A DNA stretch of 37,483 nucleotides from Gammaproteobacteria bacterium (GTDB lineage Bacteria > Pseudomonadota > Gammaproteobacteria > UBA6186 > Azoamicaceae), in contig JAGVLG010000033.1 in the NCBI GenBank assembly GCA_020054325.1, positions 1 to 37,483 of the forward strand, given 5' to 3'. Numbering within the stretch: the first letter of the stretch is position 1; every line of letters begins with the position of its first letter. Of this stretch, positions 17,342-27,526 are shown in pieces. The notes beneath the pieces were generated by a model that saw only the letters and a list, made by a program, of their open reading frames with translations, was not told the origin of the DNA and ran no database searches. The position numbers and the translations under genes were made by a program.

Positions 17342-19193
17342 TTTCAGTCATTCCTGTTAATTCCTTATTGGCAAAATAAGCATCAAAAATGCGGCGAGCT
17401 ACCATTGGACTACCCTTACTATGTTCAATAACCACAGCTACAGCAATTTCAGGATCATCCACTGGAGCAAATGCAATAAACCAAGCATGATCGCGTAAAT
17501 TGGAGTTAATTTTATTAGCGTCATACTTTTCATCTTGCTTTAACCCAAATACCTGTACTGTACCAGTTTTTCCTGCATAGCTATATTTCGCTTTTGGGTG
17601 GCTAATCCAGTGCGCGGTGCCCTTAGGATTTTTTATCACTTGCTCCATGGCAGCAATAACTGTATCCCAGTGTCGTGGATTTTTTAATTCAACCTTGGAT
17701 AATGGTGCTGGTTGGGTTTCAACTACGCTGTTATCGGAATTTTGCAAAGTTTTAACTAAAAATGGTTTATAGCGCTCGCCACGATTTGCTATCGTAGCGG
17801 CAACAGTAGCCATTTGTAGAGGGGTGGTTAGGGTATACCCTTGACCAATTCCGGTTATTAAGGTTTCACCATGGAACCACGCTTGGCGTTTAGTCTTTTT
17901 CTTCCAGGCTTGAGAAGGGGCAATTCCTTTTGATTCACCAAGAATATCAATATTAGTTAATTCTCCAAGACCGAAGCGCGTAAAAATATCATGCATTTTA
18001 TCGATGCCTAACTTATCTGCAACCCAATAAAAATAAGTAGTACAACTTTCAGCTATAGCATGTTCCAAACTGATATTGCCATGTCTTTCTGGTAACCAAT
18101 CGCGATACATACGGCCATCAGCATGAATTTGATAATACCCAGGATCATAAAAGTTTGTATGTGGTGTTATTACATTTAGATCTAATGCCTGTAAAGCTAC
18201 TAGTGGCTTTACTGTGGAGCCGGGCGGATATTGACCACGAATTGCTCTATGAAACAGTGGTTGTTCTTTAGCATGTTTGAGTTTGTCATATATTTCTTGC
18301 GGGATCCCCTTAGAAAATAAATTCGGATCAAAGCTGGGTTTACTTACTAATGCCAAAATAGCACCAGTTTTAACATCTATTGCTACCACTGCACCTTGAT
18401 GGTTGTCCAATGCGTCATAAGCAAGCAGTTGTAGTTTGCTATCTAGGGTTAAATACAAATTTTGTCCAGGTGATGAGGGTATTTCATCCAGCTGACGGAT
18501 CATACGGCCACGGGCGTCAGTTTCAACTTGTTCATAGCCGGCATTACCATGCAACTGCTCTTCGTAGGTTTTCTCAATACCAGATTTACCGATGGAATAT
18601 GTACCCCGATACTTTGCAATATCAATCTGAGATAAATCCTGTTCGCTCAAAAGGCCGGTATAGCCTAGAACATGTGCGAATGCCTCGCCAAAAGGATAAT
18701 GCCTAGAGAGATTGGCATGGATATCAACCTCTGGAAATTGATATTTTTCTATCGAAAACGCCGCAACTTCTGCCTCAGTTAGTTTGGTACGAATGGGGAT
18801 CCGTTCAAAACGCCCTTTGTATTTTTTTTGCTTATGAAAATTTTTGATATCTTGTTCGCTAATAGTTACGATTTTACTCAAGCGAGATATTAATTCATCT
18901 AAATCAGTAACTCTGTTTGGTGAAATTTCAAGACTAAAGTCTGGGGTATTATCGGCTAAGAGGACACCATTGCGATCAAATATCAAACCACGGGTTGGGG
19001 TTATCGAAATCATTCGAACTTGATTATTACGTGCTAGAGTAGCGTAGGTATCATGCTGATAAATTTGCAGGTAGAATTGTCTAGCAATCAGCACACCTAG
19101 TAGCAAGGATGCACCAATAGTTGCAGCAACTATACGGTTTAAAAATAGTTGGTTTTCTTTAAAGTGATCTTTTAGCTTAAATAACGTTGGCAT
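17334..19193 (-). CDS. mrdA: Peptidoglycan D,D-transpeptidase PBP2
   Basis: PBP2 cross-links new glycan made by RodA in the elongasome. From the ATG ending at 19193 it has 619 residues: one N-terminal membrane helix, a pedestal domain with the conserved ITPTRGLIFDRNG box, and a transpeptidase domain with S326-T-V-K329, the second motif S383-C-T, and K542-T-G544. The second motif normally reads SxD or SxN; here the third residue is Thr. An in-frame TTG at 19229 would add 12 residues; I prefer the ATG because homologues start close to the membrane helix, though neither start has a clear ribosome site. A 12-bp GC-rich palindrome lies between this gene and rsfS. Confidence 0.97.
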   Translation of the reverse strand: MPTLFKLKDHFKENQLFLNRIVAATIGASLLLGVLIARQFYLQIYQHDTYATLARNNQVRMISITPTRGLIFDRNGVLLADNTPDFSLEISPNRVTDLDELISRLSKIVTISEQDIKNFHKQKKYKGRFERIPIRTKLTEAEVAAFSIEKYQFPEVDIHANLSRHYPFGEAFAHVLGYTGLLSEQDLSQIDIAKYRGTYSIGKSGIEKTYEEQLHGNAGYEQVETDARGRMIRQLDEIPSSPGQNLYLTLDSKLQLLAYDALDNHQGAVVAIDVKTGAILALVSKPSFDPNLFSKGIPQEIYDKLKHAKEQPLFHRAIRGQYPPGSTVKPLVALQALDLNVITPHTNFYDPGYYQIHADGRMYRDWLPERHGNISLEHAIAESCTTYFYWVADKLGIDKMHDIFTRFGLGELTNIDILGESKGIAPSQAWKKKTKRQAWFHGETLITGIGQGYTLTTPLQMATVAATIANRGERYKPFLVKTLQNSDNSVVETQPAPLSKVELKNPRHWDTVIAAMEQVIKNPKGTAHWISHPKAKYSYAGKTGTVQVFGLKQDEKYDANKINSNLRDHAWFIAFAPVDDPEIAVAVVIEHSKGSPMVARRIFDAYFANKELTGMTENG

Positions 19194-19269
19194 TTGAATA
19201 AGAATAGCGTAATCACTATTAATTGCCAAGCATGGCGACGAGTATTTAGAATTAGCTCATCATCTGAAT

Positions 19270-19297
19270 TAATCCCGGGCAGTGATGCCCGGGATTA
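19270..19297. repeat. Perfect GC-rich palindrome between rsfS and mrdA
   Basis: TAATCCCGGGCA and TGCCCGGGATTA form a perfect 12-bp stem around a 4-base loop. It is far more GC-rich than its AT-rich surroundings. Neither strand has a T tract after it, so it is not a standard intrinsic terminator. It could be a REP-like element, an mRNA-stabilising hairpin at the rsfS 3' end, or a protein-binding site. No second copy was noticed in this window. It sits where rlmH is found in related gene orders. Confidence 0.7.
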
Positions 19298-19305
19298 GAA
19301 AGGTT

Positions 19306-19650
19306 CTATGCACTTAACACTTCAGGTATATCAAAGTGTGCCCATAGCTTTTCAAGTTGGTAGTAATCTCTGGTTGCAGGCAACATTACATGAACCACAA
19401 CTTCACCCAAATCAATTAATACCCATTCAGCTTCATTTTCACCCTCAACGCCGAGAGGAATGTAATTGTATTTTTGGGTTTGTTCTAGCACAGCTTCAGA
19501 AATAGACTTTACATGCCTAGTAGAAGTTCCGGTAGCTATTATCATGTGATCAGTAACATCGGTGAGATCTGCAACATCGAGGTCATTTATATTTAAAGCT
19601 TTCATGTCGTGTAACGCTTTAAGCACAACTCCACTGAGGGTGTTTGTCAT
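19306..19650 (-). CDS. rsfS: Ribosomal silencing factor RsfS
   Basis: RsfS (YbeB, Iojap family) binds ribosomal protein L14 and blocks joining of the subunits when nutrients are short. It has 114 residues. The family core is visible: [43 protein letters not shown] and a C-terminal [10 protein letters not shown]. It overlaps holA by 4 bases. In E. coli and pseudomonads nadD lies just before rsfS and rlmH just after it; both are absent here. Confidence 0.97.
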   Translation of the reverse strand: MTNTLSGVVLKALHDMKALNINDLDVADLTDVTDHMIIATGTSTRHVKSISEAVLEQTQKYNYIPLGVEGENEAEWVLIDLGEVVVHVMLPATRDYYQLEKLWAHFDIPEVLSA

Positions 19651-20642
19651 ATAGGGGTTTCCTCCATTATTGTGGCTTTACCGCTTGCCAAGGTTAAGTA
19701 CACAGACAACAGTAATTCCCAGGCATTACCAGGAATAATGCCTTTGAGCATGTTGTCTATGGTGCTGCAATTCTGTAATAATTTTTGTAGTTTTTGCTGT
19801 GAGAGTCGCTGTAAAGCATTTTTAACACTTGGTATTTTATCCCGCCAGATCCCAAGCTGTTGGGCACATTGTACTAAGCTTGTGCCTTTGTTGATCTCGA
19901 AACTCAAGTTTAACAAGTTTCTGATCTCCCGGCTGACGCCCCATAAAATCAATATTGGCTCTATACCCTCATTTTTTAGACTTTGGAATATAGTGAAAGT
20001 TCGTTCGACATCCCCAGAAACTGCTGCATCAGTTAATTCGAATATTGAAAAACGCGAACTATCTTGCAGCAAAGGTTTAATTTGTTCTAGTTCGAGTTTA
20101 ACTTCGTTAGGAAAGGAGGTTTTAATTTTATCGATACATTGCGCTGCCGCTAGCAAACTGCCTTCATAACTTGTTGCAATTGCATGTATTACAGCTGGAG
20201 TTGCTGTTAGGTTGGCTTGTTGTAATCTTTGTCGTATCCATTCTGGCCAAATGTTACTAGGTATCGGTTTGGCAACCTGAATTTTACCATTTTTTTGAAT
20301 TAGTTTGACCCAGTTAGAATTTAGGGTTTGAGGTTTCAATTTGGGAGCTCGGATTAGGATGCAAATATCGCCGTGCTGTTCATGTAGCAGCTTTTCTAGG
20401 ATTTCGGTACCTTGTTTACTGAAATTTTCACCGTGGAGGCGTAACTCAACCACCGACTTTTCCGTAAACAGATCCAATGTTTGGCATTTGTTCAATAATT
20501 CTTCCCAGTCAAATTGTGCGTTTATCTCAAACACCATGCTATTATTATAGCCCGCTTTTGCCGCTAAATGTTTAATTGCAACAATATATTCTTCGGTTTG
20601 AAATGGCTCACCACCATGAACTAGGTAACATGGGGCTAACAT
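19647..20642 (-). CDS. holA: DNA polymerase III delta subunit HolA
   Basis: Delta is the wrench of the clamp loader that opens the beta sliding clamp. It has 331 residues (E. coli 343). The N-terminal [20 protein letters not shown] begins the AAA+-like fold that lacks a working Walker A, as is normal for delta. The beta-binding region around [14 protein letters not shown], and the later [16 protein letters not shown] and [17 protein letters not shown] segments, are family-typical. It overlaps lptE by 7 bases and rsfS by 4 bases, so the three genes form a tight run. Confidence 0.96.
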   Translation of the reverse strand: MLAPCYLVHGGEPFQTEEYIVAIKHLAAKAGYNNSMVFEINAQFDWEELLNKCQTLDLFTEKSVVELRLHGENFSKQGTEILEKLLHEQHGDICILIRAPKLKPQTLNSNWVKLIQKNGKIQVAKPIPSNIWPEWIRQRLQQANLTATPAVIHAIATSYEGSLLAAAQCIDKIKTSFPNEVKLELEQIKPLLQDSSRFSIFELTDAAVSGDVERTFTIFQSLKNEGIEPILILWGVSREIRNLLNLSFEINKGTSLVQCAQQLGIWRDKIPSVKNALQRLSQQKLQKLLQNCSTIDNMLKGIIPGNAWELLLSVYLTLASGKATIMEETPI

Positions 20643-21193
20643 GGGCTATCATCTATAGTCGAGCTATCATCGATGGATGCTTTGAAGCGAGGTCTAGTAG
20701 TAATTTGCCGTAATAATTCAGATACAGTTTCATTTAATAATTCACGGCGTACGATTTGTTCTTCAATGTCGTTAGATAATAGTTGATTGTTGGATTTACT
20801 TATTTCGCGCATTCTAGTTACAGTATTTGCAGCATCCATTTCGGAGTGGTTTGCAGTAAGCAATTTGTAATGTACTGAATAGGATACTTTGGAACGCTGT
20901 ACTTGTCCGCTGGAACTATACGCTAGAATTTGCTCTTTAAATTCAGGGATGCCAAGTTCCAGGGTAGTAACATTAGGCATTGGTTTATTTACGATACAAA
21001 CTCCAGCATTTCTTAAACGCTCACGTAGCCCTCTTTGGAAGGGTTCATATGGGGTAACCGGGGTTATATACACGGTTTTTAGGTAATGCGGAATTGTCAA
21101 ACTACCGCGCAATTTAAAACCGGTACAGGCAGAGATACTTAACAGCAATGCGCTACTCAGAAACCAAATTACACTATGCTTTTGCCATTGCAT
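20636..21193 (-). CDS. lptE: LPS-assembly lipoprotein LptE
   Basis: LptE is the outer-membrane lipoprotein that plugs the LptD barrel and helps insert lipopolysaccharide into the outer leaflet. A lipoprotein signal is clear (LLLSISAC, lipidated Cys23), followed by the family start GFKLRGSLTIPHYLKTVYI. It has 185 residues; the sequence is otherwise divergent, as usual for LptE. Its position between leuS (the stop of leuS is directly adjacent) and holA is the standard gammaproteobacterial arrangement and strongly supports the name. Confidence 0.93.
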   Translation of the reverse strand: MQWQKHSVIWFLSSALLLSISACTGFKLRGSLTIPHYLKTVYITPVTPYEPFQRGLRERLRNAGVCIVNKPMPNVTTLELGIPEFKEQILAYSSSGQVQRSKVSYSVHYKLLTANHSEMDAANTVTRMREISKSNNQLLSNDIEEQIVRRELLNETVSELLRQITTRPRFKASIDDSSTIDDSPC

Positions 21194-23665
21194 TTACTCT
21201 TGTTCCTCGACAACTATGTTAAGCAATTTTCTTGGCACAATAATTATTTTTTTAATGCTTTTGCCAACAAGATGTTTTTGCACATTTTCATTTTGTTGTG
21301 CTAGTTGTTCTAATTCGTGCTTAGCAACATCTACCCCAACTTCTATATTAGCACGTACCTTACCATTAATTTGTACTACCATATTAACGGTATCTTGTTG
21401 TAACGCACTGTGATCTACCTTGGGCCAAGGCTCGTCAATTACCGCAGTTTTGTTACCTAATGCGTGCCATAATGCATGCGTAATATGTGGAGTAATTGGC
21501 GATAACATTAAAATTATTAAATTTAATGCTTCCTGACGTATTTGCTGATCTAGCACACCATCACCATTTAAGCTATTTACAGCATTCAGCAATTCCATAT
21601 TCGCAGCAATGGCAGTATTAAAAGTAAAACGTCTCTCATAATCGTCACTTACTTTACCTAAAGTAGAGTGCAATTTATAACGCAATGCTTTTTGAGCAGT
21701 ATTAAATTCTTGTTTGTTGTAGTCAGGCTTTAATTCTACAATTCCTGTGCTTACGTGCTGTTGTACAGTATTCCACAACCTTTTAAGAAAACGATAAGCT
21801 CCATCCACCGCAGCATCGGACCACTCTAGCGATTGCTCTGGCGGTGCTGCAAACATTATAAATAAACGTACAGTATCAGCGCCGTATTTTTCAATTAAAT
21901 CTAAAGGATCTACAGTATTGCCAACAGATTTAGACATTTTACTACCGTCTTTTAACACCGTTCCTTGCGTTAATAGATTAGTAAATGGTTCATTACTTTT
22001 TACTAAGCCCATATCACGCATCGCTTTGTGGAAGAAACGCGAATATAGCAAATGTAAAATGGCATGCTCGATACCACCAATATACTGATCAACAGGAGTC
22101 CAATAATTAGCGCGTTGATCAAGCATTGCTTCGTTTTGATCTGGGCAGGCATAACGTGCGTAATACCATGAAGATTCGATGAAAGTATCGAAAGTATCTG
22201 TTTCACGTTGGGCTGCTTTACCACAATTTGGGCAAGTAGTATTGCAGAATTCTGGCATTTTTTTAAGCGGTGATCCTGCGCCAGTTATAGTGACGTTCAA
22301 TGGTAACACTACTGGAAGATCTTTGGCTGGTACCGGTACAGCACCGCAACTATCACAATAAATAATTGGTATTGGTGCGCCCCAATAACGTTGCCGCGAT
22401 ACACCCCAATCGCGTAGGCGGTAATTTACTTGCTCGGTTCCAGCATGCAGTAATTGTAAATCTTGTAATACAGCATTAAAGGCACTATTAAAATCAGCAC
22501 CGTTATATTTACCGGAATTTATTACTAAGCCAGGTTCGGTATAAACTGCTTGTTCTACATCAATGCTGCTACCATCACTTGGCGTAATTACTTGTTTAAT
22601 TGGTAAGTTATATTTTTTAGCAAATTCCCAATCGCGCTCGTCATGTGCAGGTACTGCCATAATTGCGCCGCTGCCATATTCAGACAGCACATAATTTGCA
22701 ATCCAGATTGGAATTTGTGTTCCATCTAACGGGTTAATTGCTTTTAAGCCTGTATCCATGCCGAGTTTTTCCATAGTAGCAAGATCTGCTTCAGCAGTAG
22801 TGCCTTGCTGGCATTCAGCAATGAATTGTTGTAGTTTTGGATTATTCTTTGCAGCATGTGTTGCTAATGGATGTTCAGCTGCTATGGCCATGAATGTAAC
22901 ACCCATTATAGTATCGGGCCTTGAAGTGTAAACTTGCAAAATATGTGGTTCATTAGCAATTTTAAAACTGATGTTAATGCCAACCGAACGCCCAATCCAA
23001 TTGCGCTGCATGGTTTTAACTTGTTCAGGCCAGCCTGGTAAAGCATCAAGATCAGCTAACAATTCATCGGCATAAGCAGTGATCTTTAAAAACCACTGTG
23101 GTATTTCTTTGCGTTCTACTAACGCGCCAGAGCGCCAACCACGACCGTTAATAACTTGTTCATTTGCTAATACAGTCTGGTCTACTGGATCCCAGTTAAC
23201 AATTGAATTTTTACGATACACTAAGCCTTTGGCAAATAATTGTGTAAAGAACCATTGTTCCCAACGATAATACTCCGGCTTACAAGTTGCAATTTCACGG
23301 CTCCAATCAAAACTAAAACCGAGTTGTAAAAATTGCGCTTTCATATTAGCGATATTTTTGTCGGTCCATTCAGCAGGAGGTACGTTATGTTTTAACGCGG
23401 CATTTTCTGCTGGTAATCCGAATGCATCCCAGCCAATAGGATGTAGCACATTTTTGCCTAGCATACGTTGATGGCGCGCAATTACATCTCCGATAGCATA
23501 ATTTCGTACATGCCCCATGTGTAAATTACCACTTGGGTAAGGGAACATACTTAAACAATAATATTTAGGCTTTTTTGAGTCATCTTGTGCTTGAAAAGTA
23601 TTGTGTTCTTGCCAATAGCTTTGAGCTATTTGTTCAACTTCTTTTGGGTTGTAATTCTGATCCAT
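21194..23665 (-). CDS. leuS: Leucyl-tRNA synthetase
   Basis: LeuRS charges tRNA-Leu. This class I enzyme has 823 residues (E. coli 860). The HIGH-type motif is H49-M-G-H52 in [20 protein letters not shown] and the KMSKS motif is at residues 576-580. The editing domain is present (for example the [10 protein letters not shown]-like [13 protein letters not shown] and the [15 protein letters not shown] stretch). A zinc-type Cys cluster is seen in CDSCG and CPNCGK. The C-terminal domain ends with [15 protein letters not shown]. It leads the leuS-lptE-holA-rsfS run on the minus strand. Confidence 0.99.
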   Translation of the reverse strand: MDQNYNPKEVEQIAQSYWQEHNTFQAQDDSKKPKYYCLSMFPYPSGNLHMGHVRNYAIGDVIARHQRMLGKNVLHPIGWDAFGLPAENAALKHNVPPAEWTDKNIANMKAQFLQLGFSFDWSREIATCKPEYYRWEQWFFTQLFAKGLVYRKNSIVNWDPVDQTVLANEQVINGRGWRSGALVERKEIPQWFLKITAYADELLADLDALPGWPEQVKTMQRNWIGRSVGINISFKIANEPHILQVYTSRPDTIMGVTFMAIAAEHPLATHAAKNNPKLQQFIAECQQGTTAEADLATMEKLGMDTGLKAINPLDGTQIPIWIANYVLSEYGSGAIMAVPAHDERDWEFAKKYNLPIKQVITPSDGSSIDVEQAVYTEPGLVINSGKYNGADFNSAFNAVLQDLQLLHAGTEQVNYRLRDWGVSRQRYWGAPIPIIYCDSCGAVPVPAKDLPVVLPLNVTITGAGSPLKKMPEFCNTTCPNCGKAAQRETDTFDTFIESSWYYARYACPDQNEAMLDQRANYWTPVDQYIGGIEHAILHLLYSRFFHKAMRDMGLVKSNEPFTNLLTQGTVLKDGSKMSKSVGNTVDPLDLIEKYGADTVRLFIMFAAPPEQSLEWSDAAVDGAYRFLKRLWNTVQQHVSTGIVELKPDYNKQEFNTAQKALRYKLHSTLGKVSDDYERRFTFNTAIAANMELLNAVNSLNGDGVLDQQIRQEALNLIILMLSPITPHITHALWHALGNKTAVIDEPWPKVDHSALQQDTVNMVVQINGKVRANIEVGVDVAKHELEQLAQQNENVQKHLVGKSIKKIIIVPRKLLNIVVEEQE

Positions 23666-23738
23666 GGTAATGATCCACTGCCTAACATAAATTAAGCAAA
23701 GATGTTAGCATTAATGGGGGTTTTGCGTCTAGGAAGTT

Positions 23739-24392
23739 TCAGGTTTTACATAGTTGCTCAGTAAAAGCAGCCCTTAAATAAAATCCTTTTGGTACTATTT
23801 TGGTTTTATTACCCGCTTCATCTATATAATCTTGTAATACATCGCTATTGGCCGCCTTTGGTCTTATATGTAGGTAAGTGCCAAATTTAGCACTCAGTTT
23901 TTTTCCGAAGCCAAGCTGGAGCATTTCCATTAGTTCTTCCCAATCGGTACGCAAGGTTGCTTCAGTTTCTGGATCCATCTGCCAAAGAATTGGGCTTGCA
24001 ATTTTACGATCTTTTAATGCTAGATCGGGATCGGAAAAAATTGGCACCCATAATACATGGCGCAATTTGTTATACACCCAAGAGTCGCGCCAGTGGGTAC
24101 AAGTATTTGCTTGAACTGTGCAAACATAGGTTGATTCCAGTGGTTTATAATTACGATTGATTGGAATGGTTTTTAATTCTATGCCTAAGTTTGGGAAATC
24201 TGGTAATGCTTTACTGTTAGCACTACAGCCCAAAAAAGTTTCTATTAATTGCCCAACCCAGCCTTTGGCATGCAGTAAATTTTCAGGTATGCTAACGTTT
24301 AGTTCTTGCGATAAGTCTGCTAACGACCTTCCGGCAAGAGCCTTACAACGTTCTTGTAGTTCATCTATAGTTTGTGGCATGAATTTTTGCAT
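23739..24392 (-). CDS. mutH: DNA mismatch repair endonuclease MutH
   Basis: MutH nicks the unmethylated strand at hemimethylated GATC after activation by MutS and MutL. It has 217 residues (E. coli 229). The catalytic residues can be placed by their exact spacing: E51, D65, E72 and K74 (E. coli E56, D70, E77, K79) in GQLIETFLG...DFPNLGIELKTI. The C-terminal LHIRPKAANS...GFYLRAAFT is also conserved. MutH implies Dam methylation in the same genome; dam is not in this window. It is divergent from ung across a 77-base gap with a TATAAT-like box near the mutH start. Confidence 0.97.
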   Translation of the reverse strand: MQKFMPQTIDELQERCKALAGRSLADLSQELNVSIPENLLHAKGWVGQLIETFLGCSANSKALPDFPNLGIELKTIPINRNYKPLESTYVCTVQANTCTHWRDSWVYNKLRHVLWVPIFSDPDLALKDRKIASPILWQMDPETEATLRTDWEELMEMLQLGFGKKLSAKFGTYLHIRPKAANSDVLQDYIDEAGNKTKIVPKGFYLRAAFTEQLCKT

Positions 24393-24469
24393 GATTTTAT
24401 ATTATACTCTAAAACTAAATTCAATCGCCTAGGTTTGAATTGCAACGACTATAACATGGAGATATTAAA

Positions 24470-25189
24470 TTGGATACTGCTGTAAACGCGCAAGCATGTT
24501 TAGATCATGTTCAAATTCAGCAGAGTTGGAAACACGCGTTAGCTAGTGAATTTACTGCGCCATATATGTGCACTTTGAAAGATTTTTTGCGGCAAGAAAA
24601 ACAAGCTGGCAAAATTATCTATCCAAAAGGTAAAGACATATTCAGTGCCTTTAATGTGACCCCATTAGATAAAGTAAGGGTTGTGATTATTGGGCAGGAT
24701 CCATATCACCGCCCGAATCAAGCGCATGGTATGTGTTTTTCAGTATTACCAGGTGTTAGGCCTCCGAATTCTTTAGTGAATATATTTAAGGAAATGCAGG
24801 ATGATTTGGGTATTCCGCCAGCATCGCATGGTTATTTATTATCATGGGCGCAACAAGGAGTATTATTATTAAACACAGTTTTAACTGTAGAGCAGGGTAA
24901 ACCCGAATCACATAAAAATCGCGGTTGGGAACAATTCACTGACAAAGTAATTCAAGTATTAAACGCGCAACACAGATCGATAATATTTGTATTATGGGGG
25001 AGTCATGCCCAAAATAAGGGGCAGCATATTGATCCTCGCAAACATGTTATATTAAAGGCTGCACACCCTTCGCCATTTTCAGCGCATCGGGGTTTTTTGG
25101 GTTGTAAGCACTTTTCAAAAATAAATGAATTATTAACTAAACGTGGTGAGCAACCAATTAATTGGGCTCTGCCAGAGGTGAAAATATGA
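24470..25189 (+). CDS. ung: Uracil-DNA glycosylase (family 1)
   Basis: UNG removes uracil from DNA and starts base-excision repair. It has 239 residues. Motif A GQDPYH (75-80, catalytic D77) and motif B HPSPFSA (199-205, catalytic H199), plus the leucine-loop region AHRGFLGC, are intact. The start is an unusual TTG, supported by GGAG at 24458-24461, 8 bases upstream, and by the family-sized product. Its stop overlaps the start of the EVE gene as ATGA, so the two are translationally coupled. Confidence 0.97.
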   Translation: MDTAVNAQACLDHVQIQQSWKHALASEFTAPYMCTLKDFLRQEKQAGKIIYPKGKDIFSAFNVTPLDKVRVVIIGQDPYHRPNQAHGMCFSVLPGVRPPNSLVNIFKEMQDDLGIPPASHGYLLSWAQQGVLLLNTVLTVEQGKPESHKNRGWEQFTDKVIQVLNAQHRSIIFVLWGSHAQNKGQHIDPRKHVILKAAHPSPFSAHRGFLGCKHFSKINELLTKRGEQPINWALPEVKI

Positions 25190-25647
25190 ATTATTGGTTG
25201 ATGAAATCTGAACCCGAGACTTTTAGTATTCAAGATTTACAGCAGTGTAACGGGCAAACCCATTGTTGGGATGGGGTTCGGAATTACCAAGCACGTAATT
25301 TTATGCGCGATGCTATGCAACACGGCGATTTAGCATTTTTTTATCATTCCAGTTGTAAGATACCAGGAATAGTTGGCATCATTGCAATAGCAAGCGATGC
25401 TTACCCAGATCATACAGCCTTCGATCCAGAGTCAAAATATTATGATCTTAAGTCCACTCCAGAAAAACCGCGCTGGATAATGCGTGATGTAAAATTGGTT
25501 GAGGTTTTCAAGCGCATAATCACCTTAGATGCATTACGGCAAAATGAAAAATTGCAAGATCTAAGAATTTTAAAGCCTGGAAATAGGCTTTCAATTACTC
25601 CGGTTACCAAAGAGCAGTGGCAAGCAATTTGTGCTATGTCACAATGA
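25186..25647 (+). CDS. EVE-domain protein (thymocyte nuclear protein 1-like)
   Basis: EVE domains are PUA-related folds that read modified bases in DNA or RNA; the bacterial single-domain members have no settled role. It has 153 residues and is a stand-alone EVE domain. Signatures are the opening [42 protein letters not shown] and the C-terminal [12 protein letters not shown]. The ATG at 25186 has AGAGGTG upstream and overlaps the ung stop by 4 bases. Pairing with a uracil-removal enzyme fits a nucleic-acid-maintenance role, but that is inference. Confidence 0.96.
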   Translation: MNYWLMKSEPETFSIQDLQQCNGQTHCWDGVRNYQARNFMRDAMQHGDLAFFYHSSCKIPGIVGIIAIASDAYPDHTAFDPESKYYDLKSTPEKPRWIMRDVKLVEVFKRIITLDALRQNEKLQDLRILKPGNRLSITPVTKEQWQAICAMSQ

Positions 25648-25688
25648 GATTTGCTGATTTGAAAAATTTTGCTTTGCAGTAAAGTTTT

Positions 25689-25717
25689 TTGACAAAATCA
25701 ACAACAGCTCCTAACAA
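25689..25717 (+). promoter_or_regulatory. Candidate promoter of the DUF4124-glsA pair
   Basis: A consensus TTGACA (25689-25694) is followed after 17 bases by a weak -10, TAACAA (25712-25717), about 70 bases before the DUF4124-like start. The -35 is perfect but the -10 matches poorly, so this is only a candidate. It lies in the 138-base gap after the EVE gene. Confidence 0.35.
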
Positions 25718-25785
25718 ATTTAATGATATATATTTCTTACAAGACATGTTGTCATATTTAAAGATTTCCACGAAAGAGATTTGTG

Positions 25786-26232
25786 ATGTGGCAGCTAATA
25801 TTCTTTCTATTGTGTACCAGCAACACTCCTGTAAATGCGGTAATTTTAAAATGTGAAACTGCAGATGGCACACTGTATTTTAACGATCGGGCTTGTAAAG
25901 CTGCCGATATTGAAACAATATTGCCGTGTGAACCTAAGCAATTATCTGCCAAGGAAATTACCAAAATTGAGCAGCAGCTGCGTCAGAGTAGAAATACATT
26001 ACATAAAAAGGCTATACAACAGCTTAAGCAGAAGCATGCCTTACAGAAATCCCAGGCTAAAGCTCAGAAAGAACGCTTGCGAAATAAGGCAAAATGTGAA
26101 ACATTAATGCGCCAAATACATGATATAAATCAACAGTATAAAGAAGGCTATACTATTAAGCAGGGTAAGCAGCTTGCTAGAAAGTTAGCCAAATATGAAA
26201 ACGAACGACAGAGATATTGTAACCATGAATAA
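25786..26232 (+). CDS. Secreted DUF4124-like protein with basic coiled-coil tail
   Basis: It has 148 residues from the ATG at 25786 (a GTG lies just before it). A signal peptide (residues 1-18, ending TPVNA) is followed by a DUF4124-type segment: LKCETADGTLYFNDRACK, with the C...DG...F.D..C pattern. The rest, about 55-145, is Lys/Gln/Arg-rich and helical, with a strong coiled-coil look and two more cysteines (KCETLMRQ and QRYCNHE). The role is unknown; DUF4124 proteins are envelope proteins of many gammaproteobacteria. Its last 8 bases overlap the glsA start. Confidence 0.75.
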   Translation: MWQLIFFLLCTSNTPVNAVILKCETADGTLYFNDRACKAADIETILPCEPKQLSAKEITKIEQQLRQSRNTLHKKAIQQLKQKHALQKSQAKAQKERLRNKAKCETLMRQIHDINQQYKEGYTIKQGKQLARKLAKYENERQRYCNHE

Positions 26233-27163
26233 AGAAAATCTAGAATTCATTTTAGAAAAAGCAGTTGAACGGGCTATACCAAACAAAGATGGCATGGTTG
26301 CTGATTATATTCCCGAGTTAGGTACTGTAAAACCGGATCTATTGGCTGCTAGTGTAATGTTAGCTGACGGTACTTTGGTAGCGTGTGGTCCAAATAAAGA
26401 CTTTCGTTTTACCCTACAAAGTGTTTCTAAACTGGTTCTGTTGATTGGTTTAATGGAAGAGTTTGGTTCAGAGCATGTTTTTTCGTGGATCAATGCTGAG
26501 CCATCGGGTCTACCATTTGCAGCTATCGGCGATTTAGATCGCTATGGCCCGGTACCTTCCAATCCATTAATTAACGCAGGTGCTATTTGTTTAAGTGGCC
26601 GCATACCCGGCGATACCGAGCGGCAATTACGTTGGGTTAAAAAGTGGGTAGATACGTTATTCGGGGCAGATTTAGAATTTTCTGATGCAGTCTACAATTC
26701 TGAATTTGGATCAGCAGATCGGAATCGCTCTTTGGCATATTTAATGAAAAGTACAGGTGTACTACAAGGCGATGTCGAGGAAATCTTAAAGCCTTATTTC
26801 AGTCTCTGTTCTTATACTGCTGATATTTCTCAAGCGGTATATTTGCCGACGCTCTTGGCGAAAGGTGGGGTAGCTCCTAATGGTAAACGAATTATTTCTG
26901 AGGAAACTAGTAACCAAGTAATAGCTATTATGGCAACTTGTGGTTTGTATAACGAGTCTGGTATGCACCTGGTTAAGGTTGGGATCCCAGCCAAAAGCGG
27001 GATCTCGGGTTTAATAGTTGGGGTGGGAATCGGTAGCGGTGGGATTGCGGCGTTTAGCCCTCGAGTTAATCGCAAAGGTACCAGTGTGCGTGGGCATATG
27101 ATAATTAGCGATATCGCGCAACAGTTACATTGGCACTTTGCTAGCCCACATAAAATCAGCTAA
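26225..27163 (+). CDS. glsA: Glutaminase (serine-dependent beta-lactamase fold)
   Basis: It hydrolyses L-glutamine to glutamate and ammonia, used for nitrogen supply and in some bacteria for acid resistance. With the ATG at 26225 the protein has 312 residues and the catalytic S66-V-S-K69 falls exactly at the numbering known for E. coli glutaminases, which supports this start over the in-frame ATG at 26195. Other conserved parts are NPLINAGAI, YNSEFGSADRN, YFSLCSYTADISQAV and the C-terminal PAKSGISGLIVGVG. It overlaps the preceding gene by 8 bases, so they are probably co-expressed. It converges on a DUF3135-like gene with a 15-base gap. Confidence 0.97.
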   Translation: MNKENLEFILEKAVERAIPNKDGMVADYIPELGTVKPDLLAASVMLADGTLVACGPNKDFRFTLQSVSKLVLLIGLMEEFGSEHVFSWINAEPSGLPFAAIGDLDRYGPVPSNPLINAGAICLSGRIPGDTERQLRWVKKWVDTLFGADLEFSDAVYNSEFGSADRNRSLAYLMKSTGVLQGDVEEILKPYFSLCSYTADISQAVYLPTLLAKGGVAPNGKRIISEETSNQVIAIMATCGLYNESGMHLVKVGIPAKSGISGLIVGVGIGSGGIAAFSPRVNRKGTSVRGHMIISDIAQQLHWHFASPHKIS

Positions 27164-27178
27164 GACTGCTACGTCCAA

Positions 27179-27526
27179 CTACTGTGGCATGGCCGGCTGT
27201 TCTTCCCGTGGTACGAATTCAAATATTTTTGCTGGGTACTGGTTAGTGCATGGTAGATTGCCGGTAAGCACATCTTTAAAATCGTTCAAGTGAGCAACAA
27301 CGCGCCGCGAAATCATATGGCATTTCCGCATTTTGTGTTTAGAAATTTCTAAATCCATATTTAATTCCCACAGAATTCCGCGTAACCGTGGTTGTAGATC
27401 GGTTTTTGCATCGGAAATGCTATCCTCAAGCCATTGGTGACGCTGTATTTCAAATTTATACGCATCATCTGAGGCGAGTTTAATCCATAAATCTATGTCA
27501 AAATTCCTATTTATCCAGCTGCTCAT
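27179..27526 (-). CDS. DUF3135-like protein
   Basis: It has 115 residues, with no signal peptide or membrane segment. The pattern FD..LWIKLASDDAYKFE.QR...LEDSI....DLQPRLRGILWELNMDLE...HKMRKCHMISRR agrees with DUF3135, a small uncharacterised family in gammaproteobacteria (FDEW..LA..DPEAFE..R.......RLR.LQW.ID.......P...C..ISR). The name comes from memory of the pattern and should be checked by profile search. The start is preceded by a weak AGGT. It is divergent from the F-box gene across a 373-base repeat-bearing gap. Confidence 0.7.
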   Translation of the reverse strand: MSSWINRNFDIDLWIKLASDDAYKFEIQRHQWLEDSISDAKTDLQPRLRGILWELNMDLEISKHKMRKCHMISRRVVAHLNDFKDVLTGNLPCTNQYPAKIFEFVPREEQPAMPQ

